The translations under genes were made by a program, and so were the position numbers. A stretch of 64,000 nucleotides of DNA from Rugamonas aquatica (GTDB lineage: Bacteria; Pseudomonadota; Gammaproteobacteria; Burkholderiales; Burkholderiaceae_D): NCBI RefSeq assembly GCF_009380215.1, contig NZ_WHUG01000001.1, positions 620,001-684,000 of the forward strand, in the 5' to 3' direction. Of this stretch, positions 53,591-61,666 are shown in pieces (positions within the stretch are counted from its first letter, which is position 1; each line of letters begins with the position of its first letter). The notes below the pieces were generated by a model. It ran no database searches, was not told where the DNA came from, and saw only the letters and a list, made by a program, of their open reading frames with translations.

Positions 53591-55277
53591 GATGCCCCTC
53601 CGCACGCCGATACACGTAGTTGCCGCCCGGGTGAGGCACAAACCCCTGCTCCAGCGCGACCAGGTTCAAGCCGTCCTGCGGGCCCAGCACCAGAAAGCCG
53701 TCCACATGCAGCGAACGGGCAAAGCGCTGCAAGACCTGACGCTGTAGCTCGACGTCGAAATAGATTAGCACATTGCGACATACGATCAGCTGAAACTCAT
53801 TGAAACTGCCGTCTCCGGTCAGCGAGTGCCGGTGGAACAGCACTTTCTGGCACAGGCGCGGCACGATTTCCAGGAAACGCCGTCCCGGCGAGAGGTAGTC
53901 GTCGAAGCCGCCGCGGCCGCCGCTGGCCTGGTACTGGCTGCGGTTGAGCGCAAGCGATCCGGCCGGGAACAGACCGCTCTTGGCCTGGTCCAGCAGGTAG
54001 GGATTCATGTCGGTGGCGAACAGGTGGCTGCGTTCAAGCAGGCCCAGCTCCTCCAGCATGATGGCCAGCGAATAGGCTTCCTCGCCGCTGGAGCAGCCGG
54101 CCGACCACAGTTTAATCAGCGGGAAGCTGGCCAGGTAAGGCAGCACGTCCTCGCGCAGCTGCCGCAGCTGGGCCGGGTGCCGGAAGAAGCTGGTGACGCC
54201 CACCGGCAGCTCGGCCTCCAGCCGCTCGAACAGCGCGGCGTCGGACAGCAGCGCGCGCTGGAACTGGTCGAAGCCGGCGTGGCCGCACTGCCCCATCAGC
54301 AGCTGGATGCGGCGCTGCAGGCTGGCGCGCTGGTAGTGGCGGAAGTCGTGGCCGTATTGCTGGGCCAGCGCATCCAGGAACAGGTTGAGCAGCTTGCCTT
54401 CCGGCGCCGCGTCCGGGCCGGCCACGGTGGCGGCGACCACGCTGGTCAGCGGCGCCAGCGCCAGCACGTGGTCGGCGTGGCCGGCGACGTGGACCGCATC
54501 CGGCATGACGCGGGCATCGCCGCATTCGGCGCCATCCTCGACCAGCACGCTGGCGCCGGCCGCGCGCAAGGCGGCACAACCGTCGACGCCGTCGCAGCCA
54601 TAGCCGCACAGCACCACCGCCAGCGCCGCCTCGCCGTATTCGTAAGCCATCGACTCCAGCAGCAGGTCGATCGATGGCCGTGAGTATTGCACCTTGCGGT
54701 CGCGCGTCAGATACACCAGGCCGTGCGCCACCTTCATGTGGTAGCCGGGCGGCGCTACGTGGATGGTGCCCGGCTTCACCGGCATCAGCTGCTGCGGCAT
54801 GACGACCAGGTAGTTGGTGCGCGTCTTCAGCAGCTGGTCCAGCAGGTTCTGCTGGTTTTCATCGACATGCTGCACGACGAACACGGCCACGTCGGCCAGC
54901 GGCAAGTGGCCGACCAGGTGCAGGATCTTGTCCAGGCTTTCGGCCGATCCGCACAGGGCCAGCGCGCGGCAGCGCACGGCGGCGGCGCGCACCGGCTGCG
55001 GCGCCACGTGGCGCACCGGCAGCGACAGACGCATCAGGCTGCGCGCCAGCAGCACGTGATAGGCGACGATCTTCAGCAGCCCGCCGCGCTCCAGCCGCGC
55101 CGCCAGCAGATCGAGGATGGCGCGCGGCAGCTGGTCGGCGTCGTAGAAGATCAGTTCGATCTCCTGTTCGGCCGGCGCGTCCAGCGCGGCGGCCAGCCGG
55201 TCGCCGTCGGCCTCCAGCTCGCGGCCCAGCACCGCGATGCGCCATTTGCCGCCCTGCTCCTGCGCCGCCACACTCAT
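53583..55277 (-). CDS. CheB-CheR fusion (methylesterase plus methyltransferase)
   Basis: A 564-residue protein. Residues about 105-285 resemble CheB methylesterase: Ser in LALCGSAES, His in FVVQHVDE and Asp in VLCGYGCDGVDG form the expected triad, although the Gly-rich S-T-G-G loop is altered. Residues about 290-560 are CheR: SAGCSSGEEAYSLAIML, FATDMNPYLLDQA and LIVCRNVLIYFD. No receiver domain regulates the esterase. CheB-CheR fusions linked to hybrid kinases act outside classical chemotaxis. Start and stop overlap the neighbouring genes (4 and 8 nt). Confidence 0.85.
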   Translation of the reverse strand: MSVAAQEQGGKWRIAVLGRELEADGDRLAAALDAPAEQEIELIFYDADQLPRAILDLLAARLERGGLLKIVAYHVLLARSLMRLSLPVRHVAPQPVRAAAVRCRALALCGSAESLDKILHLVGHLPLADVAVFVVQHVDENQQNLLDQLLKTRTNYLVVMPQQLMPVKPGTIHVAPPGYHMKVAHGLVYLTRDRKVQYSRPSIDLLLESMAYEYGEAALAVVLCGYGCDGVDGCAALRAAGASVLVEDGAECGDARVMPDAVHVAGHADHVLALAPLTSVVAATVAGPDAAPEGKLLNLFLDALAQQYGHDFRHYQRASLQRRIQLLMGQCGHAGFDQFQRALLSDAALFERLEAELPVGVTSFFRHPAQLRQLREDVLPYLASFPLIKLWSAGCSSGEEAYSLAIMLEELGLLERSHLFATDMNPYLLDQAKSGLFPAGSLALNRSQYQASGGRGGFDDYLSPGRRFLEIVPRLCQKVLFHRHSLTGDGSFNEFQLIVCRNVLIYFDVELQRQVLQRFARSLHVDGFLVLGPQDGLNLVALEQGFVPHPGGNYVYRRAEGHHA

Positions 55278-58200
55278 GACACGCGGCCGCCGCACCACTT
55301 GACGGCCTTGGCTACCAGCACGTCGTAGTCCACCGGCTTGGACAGGTAATCGTCGGCGCCGCTGGCCAGGATGTCGGCCATGTCGGCCGGCGACGCCTTG
55401 GCCGAGATGGCCACGACCGGGATGCTGCTCAAGGTGCTGTCGGCGCGCAGCGCGGCGATGGCTTGCATGCCATCCATCTCCGGCATCATGATGTCCATCA
55501 GGATCAGGTCGACGCGCTGCTCGCGCAGCAAATCCAGCGCGCGGCGGCCGTTGACGGCGTTGCTGATCTTGGCGCCGTGGCGCTCCAGCGCGGCCGTCAT
55601 GACGAACAGATTGCGCGGATCGTCGTCGACCACCAGGATGTGCTTGCCGTTGAGCGGCTTGCCGTCGCGGCCCGAGGCTATCTTGGCCGCTGGCGTGCTG
55701 CGCTGCTGCGGCACGGCGCGCAGGAAGCGCTCGACGTTTTCCAGCAGGCGGCGGTCGGCCTGGCCGGTCTTGACGATCACGCATTCGGACCAGCGGCGCA
55801 GCGCAGCGCTGTCCACGTCGCCGGGGTTGTCGATGGCGTAGAACACCAGCGCGATGCCGGGGTTGGCGTCGCGCAGTCTGGCGGCCAGGTCCAGGCTCGA
55901 TTGCAGCGGCGCGCGGCCCAGGTCGATCACGGCCAAAGGCCAGCGCTGCTGTTGCAGCAAGGCGTCCAGCGCCGGGCCGGGCGCGGCCGCCTGCACCGGC
56001 CCATGGCCGCTGCCGATGATGGCGCCGACTTCGGCGCCGGTGATGCCGCCGTTCTCGATCACCAGGATGCCGCTGCCGCCCGCGGCCACACGCGCCACCG
56101 CGCCGAGCAACGCCACTTCGGCCCGCTCAAGCAGCATGTCATTCGCCGGCTTTTGCAGGAAGCCTATCGCGCCCTGCAACAGCAAGGCGTCGTCGCGGTC
56201 GCGCGAGGAAACGATGTGGACTGGAATCGGCGCCAGCTCCGGCCGGCTCTTGAGTTGATGCAGCACCTCGCTGCCATCCATGTCCGGCAGCGACAGGTCC
56301 AGCAGGATGCCGCGCGGCTTGTGGCGCGCCGCCAGCGTCAGGCCCTCGGCGCCGGTGCGCGCCAGCACGGTCTTGTAGCCCAGCCGCCGGTTCATGGTCA
56401 GCACGCTCAGGCAGAAAGCCTCGTCGTCGTCGACCAGCAGGATCACCAGATCGTCGGGCCCCAGTTGAGCGCGGTCGTCGGCCTGCGGCGCGACGGCAGG
56501 CGCCGGCGCGGACACCGGCAGCGCCTCCGCGCCGGCGCCGGCCGCGACTTCCGGCAGCAATACCATAAACTCGCTCCCCTGCCCCGGCTCGCTGTTCAGT
56601 TCGATGACGCCGCCCAGCATCTGCACGAAGCGCTGGCTGATGGTCAAGCCCAGTCCGGTTCCGCCGAACTCGCGCGAGGTCGAGCCGTCGGCTTGCTGGA
56701 ACGCTTCGAAGATCACGGCCCGCTTGTCGACGGCGATGCCGATGCCGGTATCGCGCACGCTCAGGCACAGCGGCAGCGCCGCGCCCGGCCGCCGGTTGAT
56801 GGTGAAGCTGACGCCGCCCTCCCGCGTGAACTTGACGGCATTGGCCAGCAGATTGCGCAGCACCTGCGACAGCTTGTCCCAGTCGCTGACGAAGTCGCCT
56901 TGCAACTGGTCGGTGACGGTCAGGCTCAGGCCCTTGTCGCGCGCCATGTGTTCGAACATGCCTTGCAGATCCGCGCAGACCTGGGCGCTGGCCACCGGCG
57001 CCAGATGCACGTCCATGCGGCCCGCTTCGACCTTGGACAAGTCCAGCACGTCGTTTATCAGCCGCAGCAAGTCCTGGCCCGAGCGGTGTATCACCTGCGC
57101 CCATTTGTGGGCCTCGCCGCTGACGCCGACCGAATCGTCGCTGCACATCATCTTCGACAGCAGGATGATGGAATTGAGCGGCGTGCGCAGTTCGTGCGAC
57201 ATATTCGACAGGAATTCGGATTTGTATTTGCTGGCCTGGTCCAGCTGCTGCGTGCGGATCTCCTGCAGGCGCCGCGATTCCTGCAGGTCGGCATTCTGCT
57301 GCTGCAACTGCTGCTGTTGTTCTTCCATCTGCGCGTTGGTCTGCTGCATTTCCTCGGCCTGCTGCTGCAATTGCTGCTGCTGTTCTTCCATCTGCGCATT
57401 GCTTTGCTGGAGCTCCTCGGTCTGCTGCTGCAACTGCTGCTGTTGCTCTTCCATGCGCGCATTGTTTTCCTGCAGCTGCTCGGTGCGCTGTTGCAGTTGC
57501 CGCTGCTGTTCCAGCATCTGGTCGTTGGCCGCGCGCAGTTGCTCGCTCTGGGCGCGCATCTCCTTCTCGCCGGCCTCGCTGGCCAGCAGCAGCTTGCGGA
57601 TATGGGCCCGCTGGTCGGCCACGAACAGCAGCGACGACAGCAGCGTCGTCACATTGTTGAGAAACTCGACGCGGCGCTCGTCGAAGCCGACCATGCTAGC
57701 CAGTTCCAGCACGCCGACCAGTTCCTTCTCGTGCACCAGCGGGTAGGTGTAGGTGTAGCGCGGCGTTTGCTGCACGGTGCCGGTGACGATGGGCGCGGGC
57801 CCGTCGTCGGCCACCGCCAGGATGATGGGCTTGCGTTCGCGCGCGACCTGGCCGACCGCGCCCTCGCCCAGCGCATAGCGGGCGCCGATGCGGTTGCGCT
57901 CGGTGTACATATAGCTGCCGATCAGCTCCAGCTGCTCGCTCGCTTCGACGTAGCGGTAGAACACGCCCCGCCCCGCGCCCAGGTAGCGGCCTATCATGGC
58001 GACGGCGCTGTCGGCCAGCTGTTCCGAGCTGAGGTCGCCGCTTAGCGAGCTGGACAGTTGTGCGTAGCCATCCTTGAGCCAGTTGCGGCGCTCGTCCTCT
58101 AGCTTACCTGCCCGCAACAGCCGTATCATTTCATTCAATGCCTTGCCCAGCCTGTCGTGCTCGGACGACAGCTGCACTTCCTGCTCCAGGTCGCCCTTGC

Positions 58201-59065
58201 CGATGGCCTCGGCGCGGCTGGCCAGGCGTTCCATGGCGGCGATCATGGTCTTGATCCTGGCCATCACGCTGTCGGTGTCGCCCGGCCGCAGCTCGATGCG
58301 CTCGGTCAGGTCGCCGGTGGCAAAGCGGGCCGCTACGCCGGCCGCCACTTCGGGATCGCCGCCCAGCTGGCGGATGATGGAGCGCGCCGTGCCAAAGCCC
58401 ATGCCGCCGATCAGCAGCACCATGGCGGCGCCTATGCCCAGCGTGATGTACAGCGCGTCGCTCTTGACGACCACGGCCTTGGCCGTGAAATCCCGGGCGA
58501 CGTCGACGTTGTAGGCGATATGTTTGGTGATGAGTTCATGCAGCTCGTTGGCCAGCGGATCGGCCTCCAGCATCAGGCTGCGCGCCGTGGCCTCTTCGGC
58601 CTTGCCGCCGCGCGCCGCTTTCAGGATGTCGTCGACGATGGAGTCATACTTGGCCCAGACGACTTTTTCCTTCTCCAGGAAAGCCTTGTCGGTGTTGTCC
58701 GCGTAGCAGTTGGTGCCCAGGCAGCCGTCGATGTCGTACTTGTTGATGGCGTCGAACACCGCCTGGCGGCCGGCCTTCAGCTGCCGCTCCGACTCTTGCG
58801 TGGATTCGCCCGCATAGCTGTGAACATGCCGGCTGAGGTGCACGGCGAGCTGCAAAAAACTTCTGCGCATTTCGTCGAGCACCACCAGGCTGGGCGCCGC
58901 GTTGACGTTGCCGAAGTTGGCGCCGTCATAGACCCGCTCCGTTTGAAAGTGATTTACCGCCGTCACCGTCGCCAGTCCCAGCAAGGCGGTCAGGGTCAAC
59001 GCCGCCATCTTGGCGGCCACCGTGCGCATCATGTCCATCCCCCCAAGCATAGCGGATGCTTTCAT
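55274..59065 (-). CDS. Large membrane hybrid histidine kinase (HAMP-GAF-HK-three receiver-like domains)
   Basis: A 1263-residue sensor. Two membrane helices (about residues 18-40 and 205-227) enclose a periplasmic four-helix-type domain. A HAMP segment (GDLTERIELRP), a GAF domain (about 320-470) and a Gln-rich coiled coil follow. The kinase core has His in FLSNMSHELRTPLNS, N box NLLANAVKFT and G2 GGTGLGLTISQRF. Behind it lie a receiver (LLVDDDEAF, LLDLSLPDMDG), a degenerate receiver-like region lacking clear acceptor motifs, and a complete final receiver (ILVVDDDPRN, LILMDIMMPEMDG). The ATG at 59065 has GGAGG at 5 nt. It heads the operon. Confidence 0.9.
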   Translation of the reverse strand: MKASAMLGGMDMMRTVAAKMAALTLTALLGLATVTAVNHFQTERVYDGANFGNVNAAPSLVVLDEMRRSFLQLAVHLSRHVHSYAGESTQESERQLKAGRQAVFDAINKYDIDGCLGTNCYADNTDKAFLEKEKVVWAKYDSIVDDILKAARGGKAEEATARSLMLEADPLANELHELITKHIAYNVDVARDFTAKAVVVKSDALYITLGIGAAMVLLIGGMGFGTARSIIRQLGGDPEVAAGVAARFATGDLTERIELRPGDTDSVMARIKTMIAAMERLASRAEAIGKGDLEQEVQLSSEHDRLGKALNEMIRLLRAGKLEDERRNWLKDGYAQLSSSLSGDLSSEQLADSAVAMIGRYLGAGRGVFYRYVEASEQLELIGSYMYTERNRIGARYALGEGAVGQVARERKPIILAVADDGPAPIVTGTVQQTPRYTYTYPLVHEKELVGVLELASMVGFDERRVEFLNNVTTLLSSLLFVADQRAHIRKLLLASEAGEKEMRAQSEQLRAANDQMLEQQRQLQQRTEQLQENNARMEEQQQQLQQQTEELQQSNAQMEEQQQQLQQQAEEMQQTNAQMEEQQQQLQQQNADLQESRRLQEIRTQQLDQASKYKSEFLSNMSHELRTPLNSIILLSKMMCSDDSVGVSGEAHKWAQVIHRSGQDLLRLINDVLDLSKVEAGRMDVHLAPVASAQVCADLQGMFEHMARDKGLSLTVTDQLQGDFVSDWDKLSQVLRNLLANAVKFTREGGVSFTINRRPGAALPLCLSVRDTGIGIAVDKRAVIFEAFQQADGSTSREFGGTGLGLTISQRFVQMLGGVIELNSEPGQGSEFMVLLPEVAAGAGAEALPVSAPAPAVAPQADDRAQLGPDDLVILLVDDDEAFCLSVLTMNRRLGYKTVLARTGAEGLTLAARHKPRGILLDLSLPDMDGSEVLHQLKSRPELAPIPVHIVSSRDRDDALLLQGAIGFLQKPANDMLLERAEVALLGAVARVAAGGSGILVIENGGITGAEVGAIIGSGHGPVQAAAPGPALDALLQQQRWPLAVIDLGRAPLQSSLDLAARLRDANPGIALVFYAIDNPGDVDSAALRRWSECVIVKTGQADRRLLENVERFLRAVPQQRSTPAAKIASGRDGKPLNGKHILVVDDDPRNLFVMTAALERHGAKISNAVNGRRALDLLREQRVDLILMDIMMPEMDGMQAIAALRADSTLSSIPVVAISAKASPADMADILASGADDYLSKPVDYDVLVAKAVKWCGGRVS
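57298..57486 (-). repeat. Three tandem 63-bp repeats inside the hybrid kinase
   Basis: Units at 57298, 57361 and 57424 each encode 21 residues of the form QM-EEQQQQLQQQ-EELQQ-NA. Three heptads per unit keep the coiled coil in register, so copy-number change would lengthen the rod between GAF and kinase without a frameshift. Confidence 0.85.
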
Positions 59066-59249
59066 TGTGCCTCCAAAAAATACACTACGGAACAATTTGA
59101 GTTCCTTTTACAACAAGATCGACGTTGACAAGTGGCGGCTATCGGGATCAAAGTAGCAACACTCGCAGCTGTCCATCCCGTTCGGGGCCTAATCCTCGCC
59201 CCAGCCTACCGTTACGTATCTGATCTGCATCCTCGACAAGGAGAGCAAC

Positions 59250-60878
59250 GTGAATGTCTCGAACTGGAACATTGGAACCCGCCTCAGCGTGGGCTTTGGC
59301 ATCGTGCTCGCATTGCTGCTGGCTGTTACCGTGCTGGGCATCACCCGCATGTCCCAGGTACAGGAGCGGCTGGACGAAATCGCCAACGTCAACAACCCTG
59401 AGGGCAAGCTGGCCGACCTGATGCTATCCACCGTGACCGATCGTTCCATCGCCTTGCGCAACCTGGCCCTGCTCACCGACATGAAGGACATGCAGCCCGA
59501 GGCCGACCGCATCCGCGTCAACGAACAAAAGTACGCCGAGGCCGAAAAAAAGCTGAACCAGATGTTTGCCGCGCTGCCCAGCACCACCGACCGCGAACTG
59601 GCGCTGATGCCGAAGATTAAGGAAGCCGAAGCGGCGGCGCTGCCGCTGATGGCCAAGGCCGCCAAACTGGGCCTGGACAACAAGGCCGACGAGGCGACCA
59701 AGGTGCTGATCGGCGAGCTGCGTCCGGTGCAGAGAAAATGGCTGGACCTGCTGACCCAGCTGTCCGAACTGGAAACCACGCTCAATACCGAAGCGGGCAA
59801 CGATGCCGCCGTCGCCTACAGCAGCGCGCGCCTGATGATGATACTGCTGTCGGCTGCCGCCATCGGCATGGGGGTGCTGATCGCCTGGCTGGCGACGCGT
59901 TCGATCACGCTGCCGATGCAGCAGGCGGTGCGCGTGGCGCAGACCGTCGCGGCCGGCGACCTGACCAGCAAGATCGAGGTCCGCACCACCGACGAAACCG
60001 GCATGCTGCTGCAAGCCCTGCTGGACATGAACAACCATTTGCAAGACATCGTCGGCCAGGTGCGCGGCGGCACCGACACCATCGCCACCGCGTCGAGCCA
60101 GATCGCCAGCGGCAACCTGGACCTGTCGCAGCGCACCGAGGAACAAGCCAGCTCGCTGGAAGAGACCGCCTCGTCGATGGAAGAGCTGACCTCGACCGTC
60201 AAGCAAAATGCCGACAACGCCCGCCAGGCCAACCAGCTGGCGGCGTCCGCCTCGGACGTGGCCGGCCGCGGCGGCTCGGTGGTGGCCGAGGTGGTGGTGA
60301 CGATGAATTCGATCAACGATTCGTCCAAGAAGATCGTCGACATCATCGGGGTCATCGACGGCATCGCGTTCCAGACCAACATCCTGGCGCTGAACGCGGC
60401 GGTGGAAGCGGCGCGCGCCGGCGAGCAGGGCCGGGGCTTCGCGGTCGTGGCTTCGGAGGTGCGCAACCTGGCCCAACGGTCGGCCGCCGCCGCCAAGGAA
60501 ATCAAGGCGCTGATCAACGATTCCGTCGAAAAAGTCGATGTCGGCGCCAGACTGGTCAACCAGGCCGGCGTTACGATGGACGAGATCGTCGCCAGCATCC
60601 GCAGCGTGACCGACATCATGGGCGAAATCACCGCCGCCAGCCAGGAACAGGAAGTGGGCATCGAGCAGATCAACCAGGCGGTCGCGCAGATGGATACCGT
60701 GACGCAGCAGAACGCCGCGCTGGTGGAACAGGCTGCCGCAGCGGCGGCCTCGCTGCAGGAACAGGCCGCCGGCTTGTCCGAAGTGGTCAGCGTCTTCAAA
60801 CTCGACCAGGCGCACCGGCCGGCGGCCAGGCTGGCCCGTCCTTCCGCGCAACGGCTGGCCTTGCCGGCGCATGGCTGA
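59250..60878 (+). CDS. Methyl-accepting chemotaxis protein
   Basis: A 542-residue Tar-type receptor: first membrane helix ([18 protein letters not shown]), a periplasmic four-helix-bundle domain (residues about 32-190), second helix ([20 protein letters not shown]), HAMP ([17 protein letters not shown]) and the signalling hairpin with the invariant tip [37 protein letters not shown]. The GTG start at 59250 follows AAGGAG. The C-terminus has no CheR-tethering pentapeptide. It is divergent from the hybrid-kinase operon and may share its chemosensory circuit. The ligand is unknown. Confidence 0.93.
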   Translation: MNVSNWNIGTRLSVGFGIVLALLLAVTVLGITRMSQVQERLDEIANVNNPEGKLADLMLSTVTDRSIALRNLALLTDMKDMQPEADRIRVNEQKYAEAEKKLNQMFAALPSTTDRELALMPKIKEAEAAALPLMAKAAKLGLDNKADEATKVLIGELRPVQRKWLDLLTQLSELETTLNTEAGNDAAVAYSSARLMMILLSAAAIGMGVLIAWLATRSITLPMQQAVRVAQTVAAGDLTSKIEVRTTDETGMLLQALLDMNNHLQDIVGQVRGGTDTIATASSQIASGNLDLSQRTEEQASSLEETASSMEELTSTVKQNADNARQANQLAASASDVAGRGGSVVAEVVVTMNSINDSSKKIVDIIGVIDGIAFQTNILALNAAVEAARAGEQGRGFAVVASEVRNLAQRSAAAAKEIKALINDSVEKVDVGARLVNQAGVTMDEIVASIRSVTDIMGEITAASQEQEVGIEQINQAVAQMDTVTQQNAALVEQAAAAAASLQEQAAGLSEVVSVFKLDQAHRPAARLARPSAQRLALPAHG

Positions 60879-60989
60879 CGAATATATGCAAAACCGTATA
60901 TATCGATTCTCAAAGCGACACTGGCCGGTTCACCGGCCAGTCGGTTAACATAGCTCCTTTGATCTATCCACCACCGTCAAGGAGAAAAC

Positions 60990-61418
60990 ATGTTTACCAG
61001 TGCTCGCAACCAGTTGAGCGGCAAAGTCTCGTCCATTCAGCGCGGCGCCGTGAATGACGAAGTCGCCATCACCCTGCCCGACGGCCAGGTCATCGTCGCC
61101 ATCCTGACCCACAGCAGCACCGAATCCCTGGGCCTGCAAGCCGGTTCGGAAGCCTTTGCGCTGATCAAGGCATCGTCCGTCATTCTGCTGACCGACACCG
61201 CCGGCGTCCGCCTGTCCACCCGCAATCAGCTGACCGGCACGGTGAGCGAGGTCGTCAAGGGCGCGGTCAACTCGGAAGTCAAGCTGACCGTCGGCAGCGG
61301 CACCCTGATCACCGCCATCATCACCAACGACAGCGTGCAAAACCTCGGCCTGGCCGCAGGCAAGACCGCCACCGCGGCCTTCAAGGCGTCCAGCGTCATC
61401 GTCGGCGTCAAGGCATAG
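60990..61418 (+). CDS. Tandem TOBE (Mop/molbindin-like) protein
   Basis: A 142-residue cytoplasmic protein made of two TOBE/Mop domains: SARNQLSGKVSSIQRGAVNDEVAITL...ALIKASSVIL and STRNQLTGTVSEVVKGAVNSEVKLTV...AFKASSVIVGV. Both contain the molybdate/tungstate-binding pattern R-N-Q-L-x-G-x-V and K-A-S-S-V. Such molbindins store or buffer molybdate. AAGGAG stands 7-8 nt before the ATG. It is chromosomal here, unlike the mod operon on the transposon. Confidence 0.88.
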   Translation: MFTSARNQLSGKVSSIQRGAVNDEVAITLPDGQVIVAILTHSSTESLGLQAGSEAFALIKASSVILLTDTAGVRLSTRNQLTGTVSEVVKGAVNSEVKLTVGSGTLITAIITNDSVQNLGLAAGKTATAAFKASSVIVGVKA

Positions 61419-61445
61419 TCCAAAAAATCGCGCCCCCCCCACCTT

Positions 61446-61471
61446 TCAAGCGTGCGCACACGCACGCTTGA
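61446..61471. terminator. Strong hairpin behind the TOBE gene
   Basis: A perfect 11-bp GC-rich stem (TCAAGCGTGCG / CGCACGCTTGA) with a CACA loop, 28 bp after the TOBE gene. No U-tract follows, so it may terminate inefficiently or protect the 3' end. Confidence 0.6.
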
Positions 61472-61666
61472 CATGTCTGACGACTCAAGATATCTTCACA
61501 ACTATTGCCCCATCGAAAGTTTTCATAAAACTCAATCCGGGCAATAGTTCACCGCTCCAACACCCCAGTACCTGATTTGAACCGTAACACCCCGATCGGA
61601 AAGCCACGGCTGGATATGGAAACGCTTCCATGTCCAGCATCCCGCCATCACGAACAAGGACGTACC

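Noticed and set aside
55463..58045. 860-codon plus-strand frame opposite the hybrid kinase
   Set aside because: Antisense shadow; no domain, and the minus strand encodes clear kinase and receiver motifs.
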